Shown here: in pieces, positions 34,771 to 45,212 of the stretch | How positions within the stretch are numbered: position 1 is the first letter of the stretch | Layout of the letters: every line of letters starts with the position of its first letter | Origin: Agrostemma githago | Taxonomy: Eukaryota > Streptophyta > Magnoliopsida > Caryophyllales > Caryophyllaceae | Direction of reading: 5' to 3' | DNA: 64,000 nt | Assembly (NCBI GenBank): GCA_958450325.1 | Contig: OY288243.1 | Coordinates: forward strand, 62,294,606-62,358,605 | The notes under the pieces: model-generated | Told to the model about the DNA's origin: nothing | What the model saw: the letters and a program-made list of their open reading frames with translations, nothing else | Database searches by the model: none | Made by a program: the position numbers and the translations under genes

Positions 34771-36370
34771 TGGGATGGATTTTGCCGTCAATCCTACCAA
34801 CAAATAAACCAACTAATCCTAACAAGTAGCTAGGGCAAGTCGGGTCGAGTCCACGGGGACGGTAAAGAGGGTTTCGACTAAGGTCTACCTAAGAACTAGA
34901 CTAAGTCAACTCAGCTAAACAAACTAAAACGATGAAGGGGGATAAACTATGACTAGGAATGAAATAAGACTAAAGGAAACAATGACAAAATATGATGAAG
35001 AAATCAAATAGGAGAAGAGTAGGGATAGGTCGGGTTCATAAGTGTAATAGGATAGTCAGGAAATCGAGGGTGTAGGTTTCACCTAGTAACTACGGTCGGT
35101 CCACGATCTCGCATCAAAGACAAACCTGAAAACTCAAGTAAGATGCTACCCAAAACAAGAGGATTCAACCACAAGTTATGCATACAATGGGAAGGAGGAA
35201 ACTAGCAAGAATAGCATGGCCACTACTACTCTAACAATCATTTCAACAAACACATAGCATGCATGATAAGTGACTAGTAACAAAGAATCCACCTTTACCC
35301 ACAATTAAACCCTAATCACCCATAATCAACACTTAATCCCCCTACTAACCCCATAATAAGTCTACTCACACATAATCAAACTAACACTAACAATAACAAG
35401 AGAAACCAACATAATAACTAAAACATTCATAATGAAGAATATCAAGGATGAACAATACAATAAACAAAAGATAAGATTAAAACTAGAATAGCAATAAATG
35501 ATTAAGAGAAAGAAGAAGAGAAGGATTATACCCACTAACAAAGGATGGAAAAGACGAGAACTTGTATAAATAAGAAAACCCAAATAAATCCCCAAGGTTG
35601 TCAATCTTGGAATAGTCTTCAAGAATTCTTTTAATACAAGAGTAATTGCTAAGATTAAGCCTAGATTAACAAAAGATTAAGGAAAGATTAAGGATAAACT
35701 AAGCTAATGATGAAGGATCTCTATCTAGGGTTTAGTCTAATGTAGTATAATGTAAAGTGTTTAAAACAGTACAAGAGGGGGGTATATATAGGGTTACAAG
35801 AATAAGGGGGTGAAAAAACGAAGTCGCGGCTGAGCTGGACCCTTCCCGACCAGGAAGGAGATGATCCCGGTCGGGATGGTGCATAACACCGGGCGGTGTT
35901 ATGCATAATAACGGTCGGGATGATGTCGGTCCCGATCGGGATGGGGTGGTCCCGACCGGGAAGCTCATGGTCCCGGAAGGGATGGGCTGTCAGAGGCGTT
36001 GTCTTGCTCGTCACTTCGTCCCGATCGTGATGGATGCGTTCCCGACCGGGATGGGTCATGTAGGCTTCAAATATGATCACATAGGTCCTTAATTGGTCTT
36101 CCTAGGCTTCTTATCGACTCTTGGTGCACGGGAATGGGCTCCAAGGGACTCGGGATCGAGTCTAAGCTACCAAGTCATCGTCGCTTCTCATCGTTAGCTC
36201 CATATGCGTCGGAAACGAGTCGGAATCGTTCCATTTATCCAAGATAGGCCTTAGGAACCTAACACAAGCTAGAAGAAGCGTAAGTAGCCTCAAAACCGCT
36301 CCAAAGAGCGATTTCACAAGAGAAATCGGGACCAAACACAAGAAATAAGCACTACATAACACACTTATCA
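34771..36370 (-). repeat. 5' LTR of element E, 1.6 kb
   Basis: Minus strand starts TGATAAGTGT and ends CATCCCA. U3 carries the CCCGGTCGGGATG-type repeats at 35838-36060, including the palindrome CCCGATCGGG (35931-35940), and a perfect hairpin GCATAACACC-GGGC-GGTGTTATGC at 35881-35904. A TATATATA box lies at about 35783-35790. Confidence 0.9.
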
Positions 36371-37164
36371 CTGCTCGATCAGATGCGGAGGTAGAGGTAC
36401 CTGTTCATCGGGTTTCTCAATGTCATTGCATATAAAATTTTTGAAAGAATTTTGGAATTAAGAAAAGTTGTAAGCGGAATGGTTTTCGTTATTATTAATA
36501 GTAAATTTTGAGAACAACTCAAAGAGAGCGGCCATCTGATCGTTGGTCAGTGGCGGGATAGGGAGTGCTCTCGGGATAGGCCCCGAGACCCCAGTGGAAG
36601 TGGCTAAGGGAAGAGGGGTTACAGACTCGACTCTAGCACCAGACCCTCTAGACTTGGACTTAGACTCCGACTCTGACTCAGACTCAGACTCGGACTCGGA
36701 CTCAGTATCCGGCATGTCTCCCTCGCTGGTGGTCAGCTTGTAGACTCGTCCTTGGCTGTCGGTCCACTTGATGGTCTTCCACCAAGCCTTTTGCCGGTGT
36801 CTGCACCAACTTTGGAAATCAGCTTAGTTGGGTCAAACCGATTGCTGAGAAGGATCAGGTTGACCAGATCTTCTTTTGGAGCAGGGATGGCCTTATCTTC
36901 TCCGAATAGAAGCCCCATCACGGGCTCAGAGTTATTTTAACCTTCCTTGGATTCGGCCTGAATGAGGGTGAATATATCATCGGGGATGAAATTGCATTCC
37001 CGAGCCGTTTTGGTCTCGGGATATGTGATAGTGGGCTGGTATAGCCCCACTTGAATAGCCCCGAAAACTGGTGTAACGAAGTAATCGGTTAGCTTTGGGC
37101 TGTAAGAGCCCAAGTAGGCGCCCTTGATGATGTTGGTGGCCCTTTGATTACCGGCCCAGACCAC
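36371..37164 (-). pseudogene. Post-protease and pre-RT region of element B
   Basis: It is homologous to 10145-10990 of element A: LTDYFVTPVFGAIQVGLYQP, a Ser-Glu repeat linker (36640-36715) and MAALFELFSKFTINNNE. Stops at about 36936 and 36458 and indels break the frame. The region ends at the insertion of element E. Confidence 0.8.
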
Positions 37165-37891
37165 GTTCCAGGGTTATAGCATACCCCAAGCCGAATCGTG
37201 ATTCACCATCGTTTAGGACCTCGATGATCTTCCCAGCTGGAAGATATGGTCTCGAGGTAGCCCCCGGTAAGTAGCCCAAGTTCTGTAGCATCGTATCGAT
37301 GCTAGTAGTGAAGTAGGGCCTGAAGAGATATTCCTCTTCGATCATTCCCAAGAAGTCAAATCCTCGTGGGTCGGCCCGGCCCGTGGCGTTGCAGCTTGCC
37401 ACGGTGATGGGGGTTGCCTCTAGTGTGATGACACCGTCTTGAAGTGGCATCTTGACCTTTCAATGGAGGGTAGAGGACACGGCCTTGACTGCATGGATCC
37501 AAGGCCTTCCGAGAAACAAGTTGAAGGACGAGGTGACATCAATCACCTGAAACTCCAGTTCTTTCTCGATTGAGCCCGTTATGATTGTCAGTTTGACGGC
37601 CCCAGCAACCAGTTTTGTGCTCCCATCAAAAGCCTGGATAGTCTGCGCCGTCGGGAGGGAGTCGGCCTCGGTAATGCCGAGGGCCTTAGTGGTCCATAGG
37701 GGAAGGACATTTACAGCGGACCCGTCATCGATTAGGGTCATTGGGAGGTATTTCCCTCGGCAAATGACCGTGATGTGTAGGGCCAACTTATGGGTGGCCC
37801 CGAATGGTGGAAGGTCAGATTCAGAGAAGGTGATGAGTGGGCCTTCTTCTTTGGACTTGCCCTTGATATAGGGCATAATAGTGGCTAACAT
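37148..37891 (-). pseudogene. Retropepsin region of element B
   Basis: Active site LIDDGSAVNVLPL and the later NLFLGRPWIHAVK are intact. A TGA at about 37457-37459 (AGA in element A) interrupts the frame just before KVKMPLQDGV, and the frame continues to 37148 through TSRPYLPAGK, the segment cut by CACTA in element A. In active elements this protease cleaves the Gag-Pol polyprotein. Confidence 0.85.
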
Positions 37892-38008
37892 TTCAGCGGG
37901 GGTAACCTGTGAGTCGACCTTGATCTCATCGAGAGCCTTGGTCAGTGCTTCCCGATGTGCTTACGAGGTAACCAGAAGTTGCCATATGGTTAGATCGGTT
38001 CGAACCCT

Positions 38009-39440
38009 CTACAATTGCTTGACCAGGGCTGTGTCATTGCCTGGTTCCTCAAGGTCAGCTTCCGTCCTGGTAGGTTCAGTGACGGTTGTTGGGGTAGGAC
38101 GCCCGGTGGTGGCGAGGTGGTTGGTGGCTAAGGCCTTAGACTTAGCTTTTCGTACCTCTTCAATGGTGATTGGGACAACTTCCCCTTTGGCCAGGTAAAC
38201 ATCGTCTACGTCATCGAACCATATCCCGTTAATTCGTGGGATAAAAGAGGAGATGAGGTGTGAACAATCGATTACCTCGCCAGTGAATATAGGATGGGCA
38301 CTGAACGGGTTTTCTTTGTTACTCGGCTTGTCCCCGGGGAACGGTATTTTCCCGCTCTCGATCAGATCTTGGATTAGATGCTTCAATTTCCAACATTTTT
38401 CAGTGTCGTGCCCATTACCTCGATGATATTGGCAATAGGCCTGGACGTTGTAGCTTTTGGATCTTTTCTCCACTGGAACTTCTGGAGTTGGGCCTATTGG
38501 TTGGATCAGGCCCTTTGAAGATAGCCTTTGTAAGGCGTAGGTATAGTTAGTCCCTATATCCGTGAATACCCGAGTTGGAGTATTCTTTTTGGATGAGGTA
38601 TCCAGCAGATTAACCTCATCGAAGATGCTGCGGGTTGCAGCTGCAGGTGTGGGCTTGCTCACAGATGAACTGGCCCCTTGATATCGCTTGGTAGAGGCCT
38701 TAGTCAGGCTCTCTAACCTTAAATCATCTTTGATCCTTGTGCCCATTTCAGTTAGGGTGGCAAAGTTAGGAATGACGGCATACCGGAGATGGACCCGGTA
38801 AGAAGGGAGGAGGTTCTTGACAAAGGCCTCCACTAGAACTTTCTCGCTGGGCTTATCAACCAGCTTCACACTTTCGGCCCTCCATCTTTGAAGATATTTA
38901 GTGAACCCTTCTTTGGGCTCTTTGGCCATGACTTCTAGAGTACGCATCGTAGTCTGGATAGCGGTATTGTCAGCATAATTCCGAGCAAATTCAGTTGCCA
39001 CATCGTCCCAAGTCTTGTACTTCTTGGAATTGAGCCTGTTGTACCAGGCTTTGGGATGCTTCTCGAGGGAGGAAGCGAACAAATGCTTGAACATGGTGGA
39101 CTTCACCCCCTTGACAGCCATAAATTCTTTGAAAGCCCAGATGTGATGGACCGGGTCTTCAGTACCCTCAAACATCGGTATTCCCATAAGGTTGAGGTTG
39201 GCAGGCAGCTCGTCATTCAAAGGCGAGTAGGAGCGAGCATTTTCAGTATGGATCGAGTTGCTTGTTGACAAGTGGACCTGCTCTTCAAGTTTGCGAACAA
39301 CGCTAAGATCCCGCATCAGGAGTCCCTTTCTCCACGGCATTCAAACGGGTGGAAAGGGTTGTTTTGTCGGTCTGGATGGCAGTCAATTGGGTCTAGATCT
39401 TGGCCAGAGCGGCGGTCAGTTGATCCAGAGTTGCTTGCAT
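38009..39440 (-). pseudogene. Gag of element B
   Basis: The longest intact frame (39340-38009, 443 residues) holds the capsid-like core (FKHLFASSLEKHPKAWYNRL; FARNYADNTAIQTTMRTLEV) and the zinc knuckle CQYHRGNGHDTEKC, a Cx2Hx4Hx4C variant that is intact here and lost in element A. The likely ATG is at 39440; the first ~30 codons contain a TAG and then shift frame. A frameshift near 38009 separates gag from protease. Best-preserved gag in the window. Confidence 0.86.
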
Positions 39441-40499
39441 TTTTTGGCGTCAGGTTAACGGTGGCTTGTCTGTAAAAATACCGCGTAATCAGAAATTACC
39501 CCAAACCCTGGAATAAAAAGTACATCCCGAGCAAAGGAGAGATTGAAAAGGAAATGACTCGGAAAAGACACCTAGACGGGCGACTTGTGAAAGGTGAGCC
39601 TCCCTTAGGATCCGGTGATGTGGGCCGGGTCATGTCCAAAGGAAGGTTCACGTGAGACATCCCCAGACTTTGGACTCGAATGTGTAGACGGGCCCTTTTT
39701 TGTAAGAGTATGTCTTACGTAGGTGGGCCATGCCTTAGTCAAATAAGGCGGACTGGGACAGAGAGGAAACTTGTGATGTAAGATCGACAGAGTTTCGACG
39801 CTAAAGACTTCGATGACTTATGACACGACCCGACACTGCTAAATACGGGAAGTCCTAAGAAGAGGAAGGTTTTGAAAAGGGATTTTTTTTTGGAAAAATC
39901 CGAGAAGACTCGGTGGAGGGTCCGATTTTTTTCGAAAATCGGAAAGTGTATCGGGCCGTTATTTTGAAAGTTCGAAAATATTTTCGAGTTTTGAAATGGC
40001 CAGAATACCGGCTAGAAATGGGCTATTTTGAGTAAAATCATTAGTCCTAAATTCGGTATGCTTCCCGGGTTTTGAAATTAAATATTTTGAAAAAGGTGTA
40101 TTTTTTGAAAAAATGACGGTTTTTGAAAACGACATAGAAACCAAGTAGCATATAGTCACGCAAGCATTATAATGACGCCATGTATGCTTTACACTAAGTC
40201 TCGGTCAGTCTAAAGAGGGTCTATACCACTGCGCATAGCCTGTCCGTGAATCGGGACGGACTTCAAGTCGAGTTAAGCTTAGAACATGCCGCGAAACCCA
40301 TACGAATCGACTATGAACACCTTTGACGTATCCATATTGGAGTACATCACGGTATAGTGGGACGTCGGTCACCAGTACCGGCCCAGGAAAAGATAGGGTT
40401 ATGAATGAACCGTAAAACTAAAACGCGTATTGTACTAGTCAAACGATTTCTATTCGAGTCTCACCCTGAGGATGCCGATGGAAGTCACGCATCAGTAGA
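39441..40499 (-). other. 5' leader of element B
   Basis: Non-coding, collinear with the leader of element A (19652-20710), with small indels. No gene is supported. Confidence 0.7.
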
Positions 40500-40517
40500 T
40501 CCCCAGAGGAGTCGCCA
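40500..40517 (-). other. Primer-binding site of element B
   Basis: The minus strand reads TGGCGACTCCTCTGGGGA, three bases inside the LTR end at 40521. It differs from the sites of A and C at one position. Confidence 0.78.
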
Positions 40518-40520
40518 AGT

Positions 40521-43269
40521 TGTGGACATGACATAGGTCCACCCCGACGCGGCCACGCGCGGGTTTGGGGAGGCGAATAAATCTCCATATGAGATGGGTC
40601 GAATTGAAATTTAAATCGAAGTGGAGTCGCCAACGAACTTTGTGGGAGTTTGGGCCCGTTCGAACCCACTCTATATCTTGGTGGGCCATGCACAAAGTAT
40701 GGCCCATTCGGATGTCAGACTTTATTGGGCTCGTCCCTTTGCATTTGATACCGATACCGACATTATCGGATGCCATGTATTGAATGACTCTCGTGCACAA
40801 ACGGTTTCGGGCATCCGGAAACCGAGATTCTGAGTAAGGGGTGAGGGTACGTGTTGGGAAGTTCACGAAGAACACCCAACCCCGCCCGCACATTAGCGGC
40901 CTCTACTAAGATACCGTTTGACATTCGAATACGCGTGTTAGTAGAACGATGAAATGATATGCAAACAACGTTTTAACTAAACATGCGAGAATTTGAATTG
41001 TGTTGCTAAGTCGGTCTAATGCATCTAAAACTAACGTCAAAGTTATATTTAGCATGTGAGATTCATTTTAGAACAATAAAACGAATAACGGAAATAAATC
41101 GAAAAGACAAAAGCAAACAAGTTAGTAACGGTATAACGATAATAAAGGTCTGCAAGAAATATAGAATGATGTAAATAACATGATGCATGATTTTAGAAAG
41201 TGGTTTTACACGTGATTGACTTGACACGTGTTGACCGAAGTCATATAAATATTTTACAAGACTCGAAATACGTTTAGGGCTCACGTTTTGACGTTATGAG
41301 AGGACACTCGATCGAGTCATTGAAGGACTCGACCGAGTGTGCCTCGGAAAAGGATTCTGCCCAGAATTTGAGGTGTTACTCGACCAAGTCACGAAAAGAC
41401 TCGACCGAGTAGGTTACCACTCGACCGAGTGGTCCTCAAAAAACCATTCTGCCTCGGTTTTGGGGTGCCACTTGATCGAGTAGGCTAGGCACTCGGTCGA
41501 GTGGTACTTGTACGAACTATGGTTCGTTTCGGTTTTGCTTTTGAGAATTGCTTTTGTGTTTGAAAATCATCGATTCGTTAGGTCGCGTGGAAATATAATG
41601 AGATTTACGCCCGACTTGAATCTCTCAATACTCGCCATATTCTATGCTTGATTATGAGATCGATATCGAATATTTAGAGTGTACTTTAGGAATAAGATGG
41701 TAGAAAAATGGTTGTTTAATTGAATTAAGACAAAATAATTTATTTTGTATCACGGTTTTCAAGGAACCGCGCGACCCGCACGAGAGGGGCGCGACTCCCC
41801 GAAGCACGTGCGACTCGCGTGGCGGACTGTTCTCGATCCCGACCTTTCGTTACTCATTGTACCCGGTGCTTGATTATAGGACCAATACCGGATACTTAGA
41901 GTAGAGTTTTAAAAATATTTTGTGAGTCGTTTAAATCGAACTAGAACGAAATATATTTTCTCCGCGTTTATAGTGTCGTAATTAATTCTTGTCGAATTAG
42001 ATGACAACTATTTTAGCCTTAACGAAAATCGTGCTAGTTTGGTTTATTGACTAAATCGCTTAGATTCAACATCCAACTATTGAGTTGGTATCGAATCTAA
42101 TAGATCGATGCTTTATATTGGTAAAAAAAAGGACTCGACTTGACTCCCTCCGCATCCCGACATCGTAATAAATCCTTGCGGATTGCGTGATGTCGGATCC
42201 GCATCAACGGGTTTTGACTCATAAGAGAAAAAAAGAGTTTTTGAAAAATGATGAATATGCGATAAATGATGATTATGATGCGATGAGAATAAAAAGAGAC
42301 GGTTTTTGTTGATGTTGACTCGCTTCAACAATCAAGCGTTCGGGGTGTCAGGATAAGCGAGCGGCAACGTCGGGTGAAGCACCCTTGTATATTCGGATTT
42401 CCTTATCCCGTCATCACTCCCGCTCGACACGAATTAGCGAGTATTTTAATGCTTTTATACTAGTAACATTATCGATATTAGAGATGTGAGGACAAAAAAC
42501 AAAAAAAATGACGACGAGGGTGAGAAGAAGAGAGGAAGAGAAAGGAGAAATCGGGATTGTGCACCCTCAACCCACATGTTTCTTGTCTCGAATGTGACTC
42601 GCTTGATTGTGGCTTCAACGGGAGTATCGAGGTTTACGTAGGTTAAGTTATGGTGGTTTAGGGTTTGTAAGTTGCTAGGGTTTGAGGTTGTAAGTTGAAG
42701 ATGAATGATTAGGGTTGTAAAGGGTAAAAAAAAGATGTGTAAAAGTGTTGCAAAGGAGGTGTATACATAGGCAAAGGCTAACCTCTCCGTCTAGGGTTAC
42801 TCGACCGAGTAACCTGCTGACTCGGTCGGGTGGCCCAAGCAACCGCAGTCGGGCCTGCTTGAGGGCCCACTCGATCGAGTGGGTCAGCTGAAGCGCAAGG
42901 GTCCGGTTTTTCTGACCTTGAGTTGGGTATTTTTGTGGGTCTTGTATTTGGGTTGGACTTTTGATGTTTGTATGGCTATTTTTTGTGTCTCGGAAACGGC
43001 TTTGACCGGGGTTTGACCCAATCGCTAAAAGTTGGTTCTATTTCCGGCGTCGGTTTTGACCCAAATTAGCCTTATTTGATTGGAAATGACCCACTGGGCC
43101 TGAATTTGAGGTTAGTTTTGTGAGATTTGTACTCCATAAAAAGCCAAAGCCAGAAACTAATGGTTTCGAGCCCATACCGAGCGCGTAGAAACACGTTTGC
43201 GTCCGATCATCATCGGGTGTTTTTTGGAAACTGCTATACACACCTAGCAGCCAAATATGGGTGTCTACA
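40521..43269 (-). repeat. 5' LTR of element B, 2.75 kb
   Basis: Same ends as LTR A (minus TGTAGACACCCAT...GTCATGTCCACA). It contains the two palindrome clusters (about 41300-41510 and 42795-42885) and a segment near 41761-41850 rich in GCGCGAC motifs that LTR A lacks, accounting for part of the extra length. Confidence 0.9.
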
Positions 43270-43404
43270 TGGTGGTTTTAATATCCTTGGCGGATGGTTT
43301 TGTTGACTTCGGTTTTGTTCGTCGCTTTAGGTATCCGTCTAGGACGTGAATTAAATGCTTAGGGATTCGTTTCGGGTTGATTTGATTGTTCTTAGTGCTT
43401 TAGG
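43270..43404. other. Short non-coding flank
   Basis: Non-coding DNA between LTR B and the TTGAA repeat. Nothing recognised. Confidence 0.5.
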
Positions 43405-43945
43405 ATTTGTTGAAAATTGAATCGAATTGAGTTGAATTGATTTGAATTGAATTGACTTGAATTGAATTGAAGTTGACTCGAATTGAGTTGACTTGAATTG
43501 AATTGAATTGATTGAATTGAACTTGAATTGAAGTTCAATTGATGGATTGAATTGAACTTGAACGTGAACTTCAACTTGAACTTGAACTTGAACTTGAATT
43601 GACTCGAATTGAATTGAACTTGAATTGAATTGAATTGAATTGATGTACTTGAACTTGAATTTGAATTGAATTGACTTGAACTTGAACTTGAGTTGAATTG
43701 AACTTGAATTGATTGAATTGAATTAAAATGAATGGACTTGAACTTAACCTTGAATTGAATTGAATTGATTGACTTGAACTTGAACTTGAACTTGAATTGA
43801 ATTGAATTGATTGACTTGAACTTGAATTGAATTGAATTGATTGACTTGAACTTGAACTCAAATTGAATTGAATTGATTGACTTGAACTGAATTGAATTAA
43901 ACTTGAACTTGAACTTGAATTGAATTGATTGAATTGAATTTACCT
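43405..43945. repeat. Degenerate TTGAA/TTGAACTTGAA repeat array
   Basis: About 540 bases made almost only of TTGAA, TTGAACTTGAA and TTGATTGAA units. The reverse frames spell Ser/Gln/Phe/Asn repeats and are not real genes. Array-like tandem repeats near the 3' side are known in some Tat elements (Retand). Confidence 0.9.
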
Positions 43946-45212
43946 TCAGAATGCTTTGGGGTTCGTTAGACTCACAGATTTAAAATTTACCTTCAGAATG
44001 CTTTGAGATTCGTTAGGCTCACGGATTTAAAATTTGTTTTTTGACAGCTTCAGAATTCAATCGAGTTTGCTTTGTTCAGATTTTTTTTTCGAATGCTTCA
44101 GGATTCAATGGAATTTGTTTTGTTCAGATTTATTATGCTTGGGTTGTCATGTGCTTTGGTACGAGTGGTCTCGTTAACTGGAGATTTTCAGGTTCGTTTA
44201 TTATTATTTCGCTGGGGTCGATTTCGATCAGAGGAGGTTTTGAGGCTTGCTTTATCAATTGGGGTAGTAAACTGTCCTGTCGTAGCTTATTTTGCTTAAT
44301 ATAGGAGGGTGCGTCTTACGGCTATTGGGTACCGCGTGCCACTTATTTTTGTCTTTGCCTTGGTCTGATTAATCAGACGCTGGTCCTGGGGCACCCTAAT
44401 CCTCAATCGCCTAGCCCCCAGCAGCTCAATATATGGACGCTTGGCATGGGGCGCTCGGGATTTTGAGGGTCGGATTTGTTTAATATTAGCGAAGGAAAGG
44501 AGGGATGGTTCATTTGTCTTAAAAACTAGACGCGAGCCCTCCTTCGACTCAATCTCGCGTTTTTGACATCGTTCAACCGATTTCCGTCTTGATTTTTGCC
44601 ATATGCGATTATGTTGACCTCGGGTAAGTGTTCTTTACTCACCTATTGTTGGTTTATGCTTAGTTAGGTTGATTGTGGGTCAATTTTGCTTAAACCCTAG
44701 AAATTGATTTGGGCATTTTGTTTCGCTACGTTTCGATGTTTATTCTCAATCCCATTGTCAAATTAGAGTACAATAGAGCTAGATAGAATAGTTATTTGCT
44801 TGATATGAAGTTTTAAGGTGCTCTAATGACTTCCATTTGGGGAAATTCGAAATGCTAGGGTTTAGGGATCGTTTTCCCGGTTATTCTCGTACTTCAGCTT
44901 TATAATCTTGGTTGATTAGTGCTTGTGACGTTATGGGTGACCTCTATGTTGACCTTTGTGATTCAAAACGTCCTCTAGGTCATTCTGTGAGGGTTTGTGT
45001 GGCTTACGACGCACCAAATGATACCGTAATGATGCCGGATTTTCCCGATACTACTTTTATTGCGACCGGGTAAAAAATGGGTGCTAGTGGGTCTTTCCGA
45101 ATTTTGATATCTCTATCCAAAATTTTGAGCTTATTTTGACCTATTTAGGCTGCTTTGACCTGACCTGAGGCGTATATTTTTTTTGTTTTTTTGTTTGGTT
45201 TTGCACCTAGAG
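43946..45212. other. Non-coding region upstream of PMD-like gene 2
   Basis: It contains two near-repeats of TTTACCTTCAGAATGCTTTG (from 43939 and 43987), a TATA-like CAATATATGG near 44428-44437 and T-rich stretches that could be leader or intron. No coding frame is supported. Confidence 0.45.

Larger units (their letters stand above)
23321..36370 (-). mobile_element. Athila-type gypsy element E, gag-pro only, interrupted
   Basis: Minus order: 5' LTR 34771-36370, primer site 34747-34764, gag 34537-32189, protease 32149-31528, solo LTR insertion 28012-31527, short continuation of the frame to 27771, then 3.1 kb non-coding, polypurine tract 24634-24648 and a truncated 3' LTR 23321-24633. RT, RNase H and integrase are absent, so it looks like a non-autonomous derivative. 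It is inserted in element B's pre-RT region at 36370/36371 (right target site CTGCT) and is itself cut by element A. Confidence 0.85.
36371..43269 (-). mobile_element. Tat-lineage (Ogre/Retand-like) gypsy element B, interrupted by E
   Basis: Minus order: 5' LTR 40521-43269, primer site 40500-40517, leader, gag 39440-38009, protease 37891-37148, linker to 36371, where element E is inserted. It is closely related to element A by protein and DNA, and supplies the uninterrupted sequence for A's CACTA site. RT to integrase and its 3' LTR should lie off-window. Right neighbour TGGTG (43270-43274) is the expected target-site copy. Confidence 0.85.

Noticed and set aside
43392..43861. Ser-Gln-Phe-Asn repeat proteins on minus
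   Set aside because: They are frames through the TTGAA repeat array; open only because the repeat lacks stops.
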